DNA from: CAZCGA01 sp964498075
Lineage (GTDB): Bacteria > Desulfobacterota > Binatia > HRBIN30
Length of the DNA: 37,174 nt
Direction: 5' to 3'
Assembly (NCBI GenBank): GCA_964498075.1
Contig: CAZCGA010000054.1
Location: 1-37,174, forward strand
Numbering within the stretch: position 1 is the first letter of the stretch; the number at the start of each line of letters is the position of its first letter. The position numbers were made by a program, and so were the translations under genes. Positions 24,502-33,612 of the stretch are shown piece by piece. The notes beneath the pieces were generated by a model. It saw only the letters and a program-made list of their open reading frames with translations. It did not search any database and was not told the DNA's origin.

Positions 24502-25323
24502 CTATCCTTTGATACCGCCGCTCAGAATGCCCTCGATGTAGTATTTCTGCAGCGCCATGAATACCACAATGACCGGCAACACCGTGAGCACGGCGCCGGC
24601 CATCATCAGCTCGGTGTCCTGCACGTGCTCGCCCACCAGGTTCGCCAGCGCCACCGGCAGCGTGTACATGTCGCTGTCCGTCAGGATGATCAGCGGCCAG
24701 AGGAAGTCGTTCCAGGTCCCCATGAAGGTGAAAATCGCCAGGGTCACCAGGATCGGCTTGCACGCCGGCAGCACGAGCGACCAGTAGATGCGAAACTCTC
24801 CGGCCCCGTCGATGCGCGCGGCATCGAGCAGGCTGTCGGGGATCGACAGCGCGTACTGACGGATCAGAAAGATGCCGAAGATGCTCGCCATGCCGGGGAT
24901 GATCACGCCCCAGTAGGTGTTGATGCACCCCATTTGCTTGAGCATGAGAAACAGCGGCAGCATCGAGACCTGCCCCGGGATGACCAGCGCGGCTAGCAGC
25001 GCGCGAAAGATCCGATCGCGTCCTCGAAAGTCGAACTTTGCGAAGGCGTAACCGGCCATCGAGTTGAGGAGCAACGAGATCAGCGTCACTGCGGTCGCGA
25101 GCAGCGCACTGTTGGCAAGCGAGCGTGCCAGGTTGAGCCGCGTGAACAGCGCCGCGTAGTGCTCCCACGTGATCGCGCTCGGCAGCAGGCGCGGCGGCAG
25201 CGACGTCGCCTCGCCGGCCGGCATGATCGACGCAGCCAGCATCCACAGCAGCGGCAGGAGGGTCAGCCCGGCCGCACCGGCGAGCGCGACGTGGATCAGG
25301 ACGGGGCGGGTCCAGCGTTTCAT
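24502..25323 (-). CDS. Carbohydrate ABC importer permease, MalG type
   Basis: 273 residues with six membrane segments (for example VALAGAAGLTLLPLLWML, LLATAVTLISLLLNSMAGYAF, LMMAGAVLTVLPVIVVFMAL). The cytoplasmic EAA loop that docks on the ATPase reads DAARIDGAGEFRIYWSLVLPACKP. The C-terminus LQKYYIEGILSGGIKG is typical of MalG-like permeases. ATG 25323 overlaps the stop of the partner permease (ATGA), so the pair is probably made in equal amounts. It works in the inner membrane with the permease at 25320-26237 and the binding lipoprotein at 26234-27538. The ATPase is not in this operon; the candidate is at 33613-34734. Confidence 0.93.
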   Translation of the reverse strand: MKRWTRPVLIHVALAGAAGLTLLPLLWMLAASIMPAGEATSLPPRLLPSAITWEHYAALFTRLNLARSLANSALLATAVTLISLLLNSMAGYAFAKFDFRGRDRIFRALLAALVIPGQVSMLPLFLMLKQMGCINTYWGVIIPGMASIFGIFLIRQYALSIPDSLLDAARIDGAGEFRIYWSLVLPACKPILVTLAIFTFMGTWNDFLWPLIILTDSDMYTLPVALANLVGEHVQDTELMMAGAVLTVLPVIVVFMALQKYYIEGILSGGIKG

Positions 25324-26237
25324 GCAGCCACCTCGCCAGCGGCGACGGGGCTCACCTCCGGGTCGCGGGCCCGCAAACGCATCGTGACGACCGTGAGCGA
25401 CAGGATGATGGCGAACAAGACAAACGCCACCGCGGCCGCGTACCCCATGTTCCACCAGCGGAAGCCCTCCTGGTACATGAGCAGGACGATACTCAGTGTG
25501 CTGTGCGCCGGACCACCCTGCGTCATCACGTACGGCTCCGCGAACAGCTGGAAGTAGCCGATCATGGTCATCACCACGACGAACACGAAGGTCGGCGCCA
25601 GCATGGGAAGGGTGATGCTGCGGAACTGCTGCCAACCGCGCGCGCCGTCGATACTGGCCGCCTCGTACAGCCGCTCCGGAATGCTCTGCAATCCGGCGAT
25701 GAAGATGACCATGTTGAAACCGAAGTTCTTCCACACCGCCATGAGGATGATCGCCGGCATCGCCCAAGCGGGATCACCCAGCCAGTCGATCGCGCCGATG
25801 CCGAGCAGCGAGAGGCCGTAGTTCAGCAGACCGAAGCGCGGATGGTACACGTAGCGGAAGACCACGGCGACGGCGACGAGCGTGGTGACCACCGGCAGGA
25901 ACAAGAGCGTCCGCAGCAGCCCCTTGAAGCGCACCAGCTTCGCCGACACGAGCAACGCCGCTCCGAGCGACACCGCCACGGACAACGGGCCGCCGATGGC
26001 GACGAAGTACACGGTGTTCTTCAACGCCAGCCAGACCAGCGGATCGCCTAGGAGCCGAGCGTAGTTGCCCGAGCCGACGACACGGAGATTGGCGCGGCTC
26101 GCCACCGCGTAGATGTCGAAGTCCGTCAGGCTCAGGAGCACCGACGCGGCTACCGGTACGAAGAAGAATAGCGCGATCGCAGAAAGCGCCGGCGCCAGAA
26201 ACCAGTATGCGGGGTTCACACGGCGCTGCCTCGTCAT
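25320..26237 (-). CDS. Carbohydrate ABC importer permease, MalF type
   Basis: 305 residues. N-terminal segment YWFLAPALSAIALFFFVPVAASVLLSL is typical of MalF/UgpA-like sugar permeases, followed by FKGLLRTLLFLPVVTTLVAVAVVF and the EAA loop EAASIDGARGWQQFRSITLPMLAP. It ends in an extra segment after the last membrane helix (RARDPEVSPVAAGEVAA). ATG 26237 overlaps the stop of the binding-protein gene (ATGA). It pairs with the MalG-type permease to form the inner-membrane channel. The sugar cannot be told from permease sequence; the neighbouring glucan genes point to a glucose oligosaccharide. Confidence 0.93.
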   Translation of the reverse strand: MTRQRRVNPAYWFLAPALSAIALFFFVPVAASVLLSLTDFDIYAVASRANLRVVGSGNYARLLGDPLVWLALKNTVYFVAIGGPLSVAVSLGAALLVSAKLVRFKGLLRTLLFLPVVTTLVAVAVVFRYVYHPRFGLLNYGLSLLGIGAIDWLGDPAWAMPAIILMAVWKNFGFNMVIFIAGLQSIPERLYEAASIDGARGWQQFRSITLPMLAPTFVFVVVMTMIGYFQLFAEPYVMTQGGPAHSTLSIVLLMYQEGFRWWNMGYAAAVAFVLFAIILSLTVVTMRLRARDPEVSPVAAGEVAA

Positions 26238-27538
26238 CGCCTCTGCCGCTCCTCGTCGTCATGCACCCCCCGCGCTCGGGCCAACATCCAGCGCCGCTTC
26301 TCGAGCAAGGCATCGACGTCCGCATCCAGCGCCGCGAGCGCTGCCTCGGCGGTCATGGTGTCGCGGATCGCCGCCTCGGCGTACTCGCTGATCTTGCTCG
26401 CGATGCGTTCCCACTCGGCGATCTTGGGCGTGGACCGCACATGCTGCAGCTGCGTCCAGAATGCCTGCGCGTAGCGGTTGTCAGCCAGCGCTTGGTCCTT
26501 CCAAGCCGTCCTGCGGGAAGGGAGATCGCCGGTCAGGCGATGGAACTCGACCTGCTGTGCCGGCTGGGACAGGTATTCGATGAATCGCCACGCCGCCTCC
26601 TTGTGCCGGCAGCGCCGAAAGATGGCCAAGCTCGCACCGCCGGCGACCGAAACGCCCGGGTGTTGCGCGTCGGGACCCGGCATCGGCGCGGTGGACCATC
26701 GATCCACCAGGCTCGCCGGCAAGCGCCGGCTGAACTCGCCGATGTTCCACGGACCGCTGATGTAGAAGGAGAAGAACCCGTTCGCGAAGTCTTGATAGAG
26801 GTTCGCCACTTGCGCCTCGCCGCGGCGCGGCGCCAAACCCCGGCGGAACATGTCGAGGTAGAGGTCGAAGGCCTGGTGGAACGCGGCGCTACGGAAGTTG
26901 CCGTACTGCTCGGCGTCACGCAGCAGGCTGGCATCGAGCTGCAGGGCGAGGACGACGGGCGGCTGCCACTCGTCGAGCGGCAGCAGGATCGCATAGTTGC
27001 CGGGGCCGACGCGTGCTTTGACGCGCGTCATGGCATCGAGCCACGCACCCCAGGTCGCCGGCGGTTGCGCGTAGCCGACCTGCTGCAGCACGTCGGTCCG
27101 ATAAAAGAGCAGGCGGGTATCGACGTACCACGGCACGCCGTACGTCACCCCGTCGATCACGTTGGTGTCGAGGATGCCGGGGAAGTAGTCGCCGGTCTGC
27201 ACGACTGCGGAACGCGCCAGCCATGCATCCAGCGGCTCGATCGCATCCAGCGCGACGAATTCCGGAATCCACGTGTTGCCCACCTGGAACAGGTCCGGCA
27301 TGGCGTCACCGACGTACGCGGTCAGCAGCTTCTCGTGCGCCGCGCTCCACGGGACTTGTTGCACGCGGACGTGAATGCCGGGTGTCTGCCGTTCAAACTC
27401 GGGCACCAGGCTCTGCACCACCTCGCCTTCGCGGCCCATCGCCCAGAACTCGACCACGGTGTGTGCGGGTGAATCGTCACGGCACCCGAGCAGCGGGAGC
27501 AACAGGAGGGCGGTTGCGAAGCGGTGGCAGAGTCTCAT
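26234..27538 (-). CDS. Sugar-binding lipoprotein of an ABC importer (family 1 solute-binding protein)
   Basis: 434 residues. MRLCHRFATALLLLPLLGC carries a lipobox (LLGC), so the mature protein starts at Cys19 and is lipid-anchored in the periplasm. The family-1 pattern is clear: VVEFWAMGREGEVVQSLVPEFERQTPGIHVRVQQVPW, LLTAYVGDAMPDLFQVGNTWIPEF, and the Trp/Tyr-rich cleft GVPWYVDTRLLFYRTDVL and YISGPWNIGEF. ATG 27538 is preferred over GTG 27547, because the latter would leave no room for a ribosome binding site. It is the first gene of the importer operon and faces the opgG gene across about 150 bases. Confidence 0.92.
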   Translation of the reverse strand: MRLCHRFATALLLLPLLGCRDDSPAHTVVEFWAMGREGEVVQSLVPEFERQTPGIHVRVQQVPWSAAHEKLLTAYVGDAMPDLFQVGNTWIPEFVALDAIEPLDAWLARSAVVQTGDYFPGILDTNVIDGVTYGVPWYVDTRLLFYRTDVLQQVGYAQPPATWGAWLDAMTRVKARVGPGNYAILLPLDEWQPPVVLALQLDASLLRDAEQYGNFRSAAFHQAFDLYLDMFRRGLAPRRGEAQVANLYQDFANGFFSFYISGPWNIGEFSRRLPASLVDRWSTAPMPGPDAQHPGVSVAGGASLAIFRRCRHKEAAWRFIEYLSQPAQQVEFHRLTGDLPSRRTAWKDQALADNRYAQAFWTQLQHVRSTPKIAEWERIASKISEYAEAAIRDTMTAEAALAALDADVDALLEKRRWMLARARGVHDDEERQRR

Positions 27539-27692
27539 CCAGGGCACGCCTTACCATACCTCTTGCATGGCGTCGTGGTGGGCGCGGGGCCTGAACGGCT
27601 GTGGGTCGAGCCGGCGCGGACTGCCCGCCACTTGACCCGCATACCCGACTGTAACATTGGAAAGGATGATTTGGGCTGAAGAGGGGAATTTG
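27539..27692. promoter_or_regulatory. Divergent intergenic region between importer operon and opgG operon
   Basis: A 154-base spacer between two divergent operons. On the plus strand TTGACC (27632-27637) lies 16 bases before AACATT with an upstream TG, a modest extended -10 promoter for opgG. On the minus strand I see no convincing box. GAGGGG stands six bases before ATG 27693. Shared control of both operons from this spacer is plausible but not shown. Confidence 0.35.
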
Positions 27693-29267
27693 ATGCTGCG
27701 CTCTTGCCGGCGTTCAACTGTTGAGATCTGTCAGCGGCTGCGATTGCATCGCACCATCCGCATCGCACTGCTGGTGCGCACTGCGGCGTGGGTCGTTGCT
27801 CTGGGGTGTCTCCCGGTCGCGGCCGCGGCCTTCGATCTGGACGACGTCGCCGCCAAGGCCCAGCAGTTGGCCAAGCAGCCGTACCAAGATCCGAAGGCCC
27901 AAGTGCCCGACTGGCTACTGAAGATCAGCTACGATCAGTGGCGCGACATCCGGTTTCGTGCGGAGCATGCGCTCTGGGGAGACCAGCATTTGCCGTTTCA
28001 AGTGCAGTTCTTCCACCCCGGTCTCTACTACAACCGCACGGTGGCCATGAACGTCGTCGACGCCAAGGGCGTCCGCCCGATACAGTTCTCACCGTCGCAG
28101 TTCGACTACGGGCACAACGACTTCGCCAGCAAGGTCCCGCAGGACCTCGGCTACGCCGGCTTCCGCATCCACGCGCCCGTCAAGACCGCAAAGTACTACG
28201 ACGAAGTGATCGTCTTCGTCGGGGCCAGCTACTTCCGCGCGCTGGGCAAGGAACAGGTTTTCGGGCTGTCGGCGCGTGGCCTCGCCGTCGATACAGCTTT
28301 GCCCACGGGCGAGGAGTTCCCCTACTTCAAAGCGTTCTGGCTCGTGGCGCCGGCCTCGAAGGCCAAAGAGCTGACCGTCTACGCGCTGCTCGACAGCCCC
28401 AGCCTCACCGGTGCCTATCGCTTCACGGTCCAACCGGGCGAGCAGACAATGGTGAACGTCGACGCGCGGTTGTTCCTGCGGCAAGAGGTGAAGACGCTCG
28501 GGATCGCGCCGTTGACGAGCATGTTCTTTCACGGCGAGAACACCGCGCGACAGTTCGAGGACTTTCGCCCCGAGGTCCACGACTCCGACGGCGTGCTGCT
28601 CAACTTGAGCAGCGGCGAGTGGCTGTGGCGGCCGGTGGACAACCCGCGCACGTTGAACGTGAGCCAGTTGCACATGCCCAGTCCCAAAGGCTTCGGGCTG
28701 ATTCAGCGTGACCGCGACTTCGAGCACTATCAGGACTTGGAGACGCGCGCCGAGCTGCGCCCCAGTGTCTGGGTGAGCCCACGCGGCGACTGGGGCGCCG
28801 GCCACGTCGAGGTGGTGGAGATCCCTACCAAGCTGGACACCAACGACAACATCGTCGTCTTCTGGGTACCGGAGAAGCAACCGAAGCCGGGCACGCCGGC
28901 CACCTTCTCTTACACCATGTGGTGGTACGGCGACGATGCAACGCGCCCGCCGGGAGCACGGGCGATCGCCAGCCGCCGCGATCGTGGCACCAAGGAGGAC
29001 GCGTATCGCTTCGTGATCGACTTCGTCGGCAAGAAGCTCAACGCGCTGCCGCCCGATACCGTCCTGCGTGGCGTCGTCACCGTGGCGTCCGGCGAAGACG
29101 CCGCCGAGGTACTGGACCAGAACGTGGTCAAGAACCCGGCGACCGGGGGCTGGCGGCTGACCTTCCAGCTGCGGCCGAAGCGCAAGGATCCGGTCGAGCT
29201 ACGTGCGTTTCTCGACAAGGGTGGCGACACACTCACGGAAACCTGGTCGTACGTGGTCCTGCCGTGA
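27693..29267 (+). CDS. opgG: Periplasmic glucan biosynthesis protein OpgG (MdoG)
   Basis: 524 residues, near the usual ~510 of the family. Signal peptide with basic start (LRSCRRSTVEICQRLRLHRTIRIALLVRTAAWVVALGCLPVAAAA), then the full OpgG/MdoG domain: YDQWRDIRFRAEHALWGDQHLPFQVQFFHPG, DLGYAGFRIHAPVKTAKYYDEVIVFVGASYFRALG, and the C-terminal immunoglobulin-like part (FWVPEKQPKPGTPATFSYTMWWYGDD). OpgG acts in the periplasm in making branched beta-1,2-linked osmoregulated glucans; the related OpgD of E. coli was shown to be a beta-1,2-glucanase (GH186). ATG 27693 is preferred because GAGGGG precedes it; TTG 27657 and ATG 27666 lack room for one. The stop overlaps the opgH start (GTGA), as in a coupled operon. 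Confidence 0.95.
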   Translation: MLRSCRRSTVEICQRLRLHRTIRIALLVRTAAWVVALGCLPVAAAAFDLDDVAAKAQQLAKQPYQDPKAQVPDWLLKISYDQWRDIRFRAEHALWGDQHLPFQVQFFHPGLYYNRTVAMNVVDAKGVRPIQFSPSQFDYGHNDFASKVPQDLGYAGFRIHAPVKTAKYYDEVIVFVGASYFRALGKEQVFGLSARGLAVDTALPTGEEFPYFKAFWLVAPASKAKELTVYALLDSPSLTGAYRFTVQPGEQTMVNVDARLFLRQEVKTLGIAPLTSMFFHGENTARQFEDFRPEVHDSDGVLLNLSSGEWLWRPVDNPRTLNVSQLHMPSPKGFGLIQRDRDFEHYQDLETRAELRPSVWVSPRGDWGAGHVEVVEIPTKLDTNDNIVVFWVPEKQPKPGTPATFSYTMWWYGDDATRPPGARAIASRRDRGTKEDAYRFVIDFVGKKLNALPPDTVLRGVVTVASGEDAAEVLDQNVVKNPATGGWRLTFQLRPKRKDPVELRAFLDKGGDTLTETWSYVVLP

Positions 29268-31936
29268 GCCCCACCTCACCCGCAGCTGCCAAGCCGCCGC
29301 CTCCCGCAGCGCCGAGCCACTTCGCGGTCCCGTCGGAGCGGCTGCTGCAGGACTGGAAGGAGGCGTACGAGCGCGCCGTGGCGTACCTGGAGGCGCTCGG
29401 CGTGCTTGAGCCGGAAGGCGCGCCGTTGGCCGGTGCCGCGGTCGAGCGCGCCCTGCAGCATGAACCGTGGGGCGCGGACAGCGACGCCGTGGCGGAGACG
29501 CTGCGGGCCCTGCGGCAGCTGGTGCCGGAGCGCTACCCCGCTCAACCGCGAGGCTGGCTGGTCCACGCCGACGAGTTTCTCGCGTGGCGCCTGGATGCAT
29601 ACCTGTCTGGGCGATTCCGCTCCGCTGCACCCCGTGGTGGCCAGACCGAGGGCGCGGCGGCGCCGGGTGCGCCCCCCTCCCCGGCCGTGACGCTCCGTGA
29701 CGGCGTCTTCTCCTCCATGCCGCGGCTGGCGCGGCGCGCCATGCTGCCTCAGAAGATCGAGCGCCGCATCCTGCGTCGCTGGTTCAATCGGCTGACCGGC
29801 AGGCGCCCGGACTCGTCGCAGCGCGACAGCTTGCGAAGCCGGCGCCGGCGCCTGCCGTGGATTCGTGCCGCCCACCGGCGCCGCGTGCTGCTCGCCGAGC
29901 TGGTGCTGATTCCGAGCATCATCGCCAGCGGCTTCATGGTGAACGTGCTGCCGCATCAAGGCGGCACCTGGATCGAGTTCGCCATCGTCATCTTCTTCGG
30001 CGCGCTCTTCGGTTGGATATCGATCGGGTTCTGGACCGCCCTGTTCGGCTTCTTCACCCTCGCCAGCCGCCGCAGTCGATTCGCGATCACCCACGTCGAT
30101 CCGGAGGAGCCCGGCGAGTTTCGTCCGCACGGACGCACGGCGATCGTCATGCCCATCTGCGAAGAGCCGGTCGATCGCGTGTTCGCTGGTCTGCAAGCCA
30201 TCTACCAGTCGCTGCAGCGCACCGGCGCGTTGCCACACTTCGATTTCTTCATTCTCAGCGACAGCGGCGACGCGGGCACGTGGGTGAAGGAAGAAGAGGC
30301 GTGGGCCGAGTGGTGCCGGTCGGTGAATGGGTTCGAGCAGATCTTCTATCGGCGCCGGCGCGTGCGCCTGGAGCGCAAGAGCGGCAACGTCGCCGACTTC
30401 TGCCGCCGCTGGGGCCGGCAGTACACGCACATGGTCATGCTCGATGCCGACAGCATCATGGCGGGCGAGACGGTGGTGCGCCTGGTGCGGATGATGGAAC
30501 GCCACTCCGAGGTCGGCATGATCCAGACGGCGCCCAACGCCGTCAATCGGCGCTCGTTGTTTGCCCGCGTGCAGCAGTTCGGCGGCCGCGTGTACGGACC
30601 GATGTTCGTCGCCGGCTTGCACTACTGGCAGCTCGGCGACGGCCAGTATTGGGGGCACAACACGATCATCCGTGTGCAGGCGTTCATGGACCACTGCGGT
30701 CTGCCGCGGCTGCCGGGCTCGCCGCCGCTCGGCGGCGAGATCTTGAGCCACGACTTCGTCGAGGCCGCATTGATGGGACGCGCCGGGTGGACGCTGTGGC
30801 TGGCCTACGATCTGCCCGGCAGCTACGAGGAGGTGCCGTCGACGCTGCTCGAGGAGATGAAGCGCGATCGCCGCTGGTGCCAGGGCAACCTGCAGCACCT
30901 GCGGCTGTTGCCCACCGAAGGGCTCTTCGGGGCGCACCGCGCCCTCTTCCTGAACGGCGTCCTCTCCTACGTGTCGGCGCTGCTGTGGTTCGCGTTTCTC
31001 ACCTTGAACACCGCCGAGGCGATCCAGAACGCGTTGCGCGTGCCCGAGTACTTCCCGCACGGACGGAGTCTCTTCCCGGAGTGGCCGATCTGGCGGCCGG
31101 ACTGGGCGCTGTATCTGATGGCGGTGACCGGCATGATTCTGTTTCTCCCGAAGGTGCTCAGTGTCGTGCTCATCGCGCTCAAGGAACACACCGCACGCGA
31201 CTACGGCGGGGTCTTCAAGCTGTCGCTCAGTGTCGTACTGGAGATCATCCTCTCGAGCCTGCTGGCGCCGATCCGCATGGTCTTCCACAGCCGCTTCGTC
31301 GTGCAGAACCTGCTGGGCCGCACGGTGACCTGGCGCTCGCAGGGACGCACGGATGCGGAAACCGGTTGGCGCGAAGCCCTGCGCCACCACGGCCTCGATA
31401 CCCTGGTCGCCAGCGCCTGGGGCATCGGCCTCTACTGGTTGAACCCCGGCTACTTCTGGTGGCTGACGCCCATCATTACTGCGTTGATCCTGTCGGTACC
31501 GCTGTCGGTCTTCGCCAGCCGCGTGCGTCTCGGCGATCGTCTGCGCGCCTGGGGCTTGTTCGTCATCCCGGAAGAGACCGCGCTCTCCCCGGAGCTGCGC
31601 GACCTGCGCGACAACTTCCAATCCGCCCAGCGTGCGGCGCAGACGCTCCCCGACGCCGAGCGTGACGGCTTCGTGCGTGTCGCCGTGGATCCCTACGTCA
31701 ACGCGCTGCACCGTGCCTTGCTCGGGAAGCGTCGTGCGTTGAAGCCGTCGGTGCGCGCCGCCCGCCATGCCTTGTTGGAGCGCGCGCTGGCGGATGGACC
31801 GGCGGCGCTGTCAGCGCGCCACCGCAAGTTCCTGCTCTACGATCCCGACTTGATCAGCGAGCTGCACCACCGCGTCTGGGCGCTCGCGGATCGCGGGCGC
31901 GCCGCCCGCTGGGGCCGGCCGGGGCTCCGCCGCTAA
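29264..31936 (+). CDS. opgH: Glucan glucosyltransferase OpgH (MdoH), GT2 family inner-membrane enzyme
   Basis: 890 residues. The N-terminus is a Pro/Ala-rich cytoplasmic tail. Two membrane segments follow (LLAELVLIPSIIASGFMVNVL; FAIVIFFGALFGWISIGFWTALFGFFTL). The GT2 domain has MPICEEP, DADS (around 395), HDFVEAALM (around 495) and the QxxRW-type motif RRWCQGN (around 535). At least four more membrane segments follow. OpgH polymerises the beta-1,2-glucan backbone from UDP-glucose and passes it to the periplasm. The GTG at 29264 overlaps the opgG stop, which fixes the start; the reading frame continues upstream only as a shadow of opgG. Confidence 0.95.
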   Translation: MSPTSPAAAKPPPPAAPSHFAVPSERLLQDWKEAYERAVAYLEALGVLEPEGAPLAGAAVERALQHEPWGADSDAVAETLRALRQLVPERYPAQPRGWLVHADEFLAWRLDAYLSGRFRSAAPRGGQTEGAAAPGAPPSPAVTLRDGVFSSMPRLARRAMLPQKIERRILRRWFNRLTGRRPDSSQRDSLRSRRRRLPWIRAAHRRRVLLAELVLIPSIIASGFMVNVLPHQGGTWIEFAIVIFFGALFGWISIGFWTALFGFFTLASRRSRFAITHVDPEEPGEFRPHGRTAIVMPICEEPVDRVFAGLQAIYQSLQRTGALPHFDFFILSDSGDAGTWVKEEEAWAEWCRSVNGFEQIFYRRRRVRLERKSGNVADFCRRWGRQYTHMVMLDADSIMAGETVVRLVRMMERHSEVGMIQTAPNAVNRRSLFARVQQFGGRVYGPMFVAGLHYWQLGDGQYWGHNTIIRVQAFMDHCGLPRLPGSPPLGGEILSHDFVEAALMGRAGWTLWLAYDLPGSYEEVPSTLLEEMKRDRRWCQGNLQHLRLLPTEGLFGAHRALFLNGVLSYVSALLWFAFLTLNTAEAIQNALRVPEYFPHGRSLFPEWPIWRPDWALYLMAVTGMILFLPKVLSVVLIALKEHTARDYGGVFKLSLSVVLEIILSSLLAPIRMVFHSRFVVQNLLGRTVTWRSQGRTDAETGWREALRHHGLDTLVASAWGIGLYWLNPGYFWWLTPIITALILSVPLSVFASRVRLGDRLRAWGLFVIPEETALSPELRDLRDNFQSAQRAAQTLPDAERDGFVRVAVDPYVNALHRALLGKRRALKPSVRAARHALLERALADGPAALSARHRKFLLYDPDLISELHHRVWALADRGRAARWGRPGLRR

Positions 31937-31959
31937 CGTCGCACACGGGTGAAACGGAC

Positions 31960-33552
31960 ATGACGCGAAGACTCGGCATGCTCGTCGTCGGCCTCGGACT
32001 GTGTGCGGTCTGCGTCGGACGCGCCGCCCGTGCCGCGGCCGATGCGGACGGCACGTCTGCGGTTCAACCGGGCCCTCCCACACCACAGCTGAAGCGCATC
32101 ACCTGCCCGCTCGACGGCCTGTCGACGGCTACACTCCCGGCGGCGGCGCGTGAGATCGTCGTCGCCGTCAAGAAGAAGGCGTGGGAAGATTCGCTCGGCG
32201 GGCGAGCGGCCGCGAAGCCGCACATTCAGGCCCGATTGGTGGGTTGGCCGCAGCACGTTCTGATCGACCGAGGAAGCCTGCCGAAGACGGATCGCGAGTT
32301 TGCGCTGCGCCTGGCGCGCGACACCTGGCGCGGGCTGGACGCGCTCAGCGATCGCGAGAACGGCTTGCCGATCGACAACGCCCGCTTCGCCAAGAACTCC
32401 GTCGGCCTCGCGGAGGCGCGCATCGGCGATTACACCAGCGGCACCAACATCGGTTTGCATCTGATCGCCATCGTGGCGGCGCGCGAGCTGGGCTTCCTGC
32501 CGGCGGCGGCGGCGGTCGAGAAGATCGGCCGCGTCCTCGATACGCTCGAGCACCTCGAAACCTACCGCGGCTTCTTCTTCAACTTCTACGACACGACCTC
32601 GCTGGAGCGGACGAGCAACTTCGTGTCGTTCGTCGACTCGGCGTGGTTGACCGCGGGACTCATCGTGGTCCGGAACACGTTCCCGGATCTCGCCGAGCGC
32701 TGCACGCAGGTGATCGCGAAGATGGACTTCAGCTTCTTCTACAACGGCGTCACCGGGCAAGTGTCGCACGGGTACTACGTCAAGCCGGGAATCCGCTCCC
32801 CGTACGACTACGGCATGCTGTACACCGAAGCACGCCTGGGGAGTCTCATTGCCATCGGCAAGGGCGACGTGCCGGAAGCCCACTGGGCCACCCTGGCGCG
32901 CACCTTCCCCGCCGACTGTGCCGGGCAAACGCTGCTACCGCAGGGTACGCGCATCAAGACGCTCCGGGGCCACGAGCTCGCGGCGGGGTATTACGAGTGG
33001 GGCGGCCTGCGCTACGTGCCGTCGTGGGGCGGCAGCATGTTCGAGGCGCTCATGCCGACGTTGGTGCTCGACGAGGTGCGGCACGCGCCGAAGAGCCTGG
33101 GTCTGAACGATCGGGCGCACGCCGAGGTACAGCGCCGCTACGCGCTCGAGCAGCTCGGCTACCGCGTCTGGGGTCTCTCGCCCTGCGCCACGCCGGCGGG
33201 AGACAGTTACGGCGAGTACGGCGTGAAGGTGCTCGGGGCGCGCGGGTACGACGGCGGAGCGGTGACCCCGCATGCCTCGGCGTTGGCGCTGGGCTTCACG
33301 CCGGAAGCGGCGCTGACGAACCTGCGGCAACTCGCGCAACAGTACGACGTCTACGGCGAGTACGGCTTTTACGACGCCGCCGACCCGCGCTCGGGTGCCG
33401 TGGCCTACAAGTACCTCGCGCTCGACCAATCGATGGTGTTCATTGCACTGGCAAACTACCTCAACGACCACTGCATCCAAAAGCACTTCGGCGCCGACCC
33501 GATCGCGCAGAAGGCTCTGGCGCTCATCGGCGATGAAGACTTCTTCGACTGA
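31960..33552 (+). CDS. Exported DUF3131 / glycoamylase-domain glycosidase (GH144-like), probable beta-1,2-glucan hydrolase
   Basis: 530 residues. Signal peptide (MLVVGLGLCAVCVGRAARAAA). The N-terminal alpha/alpha-barrel half has DTWRGLDALSDRENGLPIDNARF, GDYTSGTNIGLHLIAIVAARELGF and LETYRGFFFNFYDT, as in DUF3131 proteins. The C-terminal half has EWGGLRYVPSWGGSMFEALMP, WGLSPCATPAGDSYGEYGVKVLG and AYKYLALDQSMVFIALANYLN, as in the PF10091 'glycoamylase' domain that occurs in cyclic beta-1,2-glucan synthases and in GH144/GH162 endo-beta-1,2-glucanases. It begins 23 bases after opgH. A role in trimming or releasing the OpgGH product in the periplasm is inferred from family and context; the exact enzyme class is uncertain. 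Confidence 0.82.
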   Translation: MTRRLGMLVVGLGLCAVCVGRAARAAADADGTSAVQPGPPTPQLKRITCPLDGLSTATLPAAAREIVVAVKKKAWEDSLGGRAAAKPHIQARLVGWPQHVLIDRGSLPKTDREFALRLARDTWRGLDALSDRENGLPIDNARFAKNSVGLAEARIGDYTSGTNIGLHLIAIVAARELGFLPAAAAVEKIGRVLDTLEHLETYRGFFFNFYDTTSLERTSNFVSFVDSAWLTAGLIVVRNTFPDLAERCTQVIAKMDFSFFYNGVTGQVSHGYYVKPGIRSPYDYGMLYTEARLGSLIAIGKGDVPEAHWATLARTFPADCAGQTLLPQGTRIKTLRGHELAAGYYEWGGLRYVPSWGGSMFEALMPTLVLDEVRHAPKSLGLNDRAHAEVQRRYALEQLGYRVWGLSPCATPAGDSYGEYGVKVLGARGYDGGAVTPHASALALGFTPEAALTNLRQLAQQYDVYGEYGFYDAADPRSGAVAYKYLALDQSMVFIALANYLNDHCIQKHFGADPIAQKALALIGDEDFFD

Positions 33553-33557
33553 CGGTT

Positions 33558-33593
33558 CCCTCCCCCGTTGCCACTTCCGGCAACGGGGGAGGG
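33558..33593. repeat. Perfect 15-bp inverted repeat between the glycosidase and ATPase genes
   Basis: The arm CCCTCCCCCGTTGCC (33558-33572) is followed by a six-base loop and its exact complement (33579-33593). No T-run follows, so it is not a standard terminator. It begins five bases after the glycosidase stop and ends 19 bases before the ATPase start. It could stabilise RNA ends, dampen downstream expression, or be a REP-like mobile palindrome. Confidence 0.8.
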
Positions 33594-33612
33594 TCAGGGA
33601 GGGGGCGTGATC

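Noticed and set aside
29276..31768. An 830-codon open frame antisense to opgH
   Set aside because: It is a GC-rich shadow of a clear OpgH gene; the product is Arg/Gln/His-rich with no domain.
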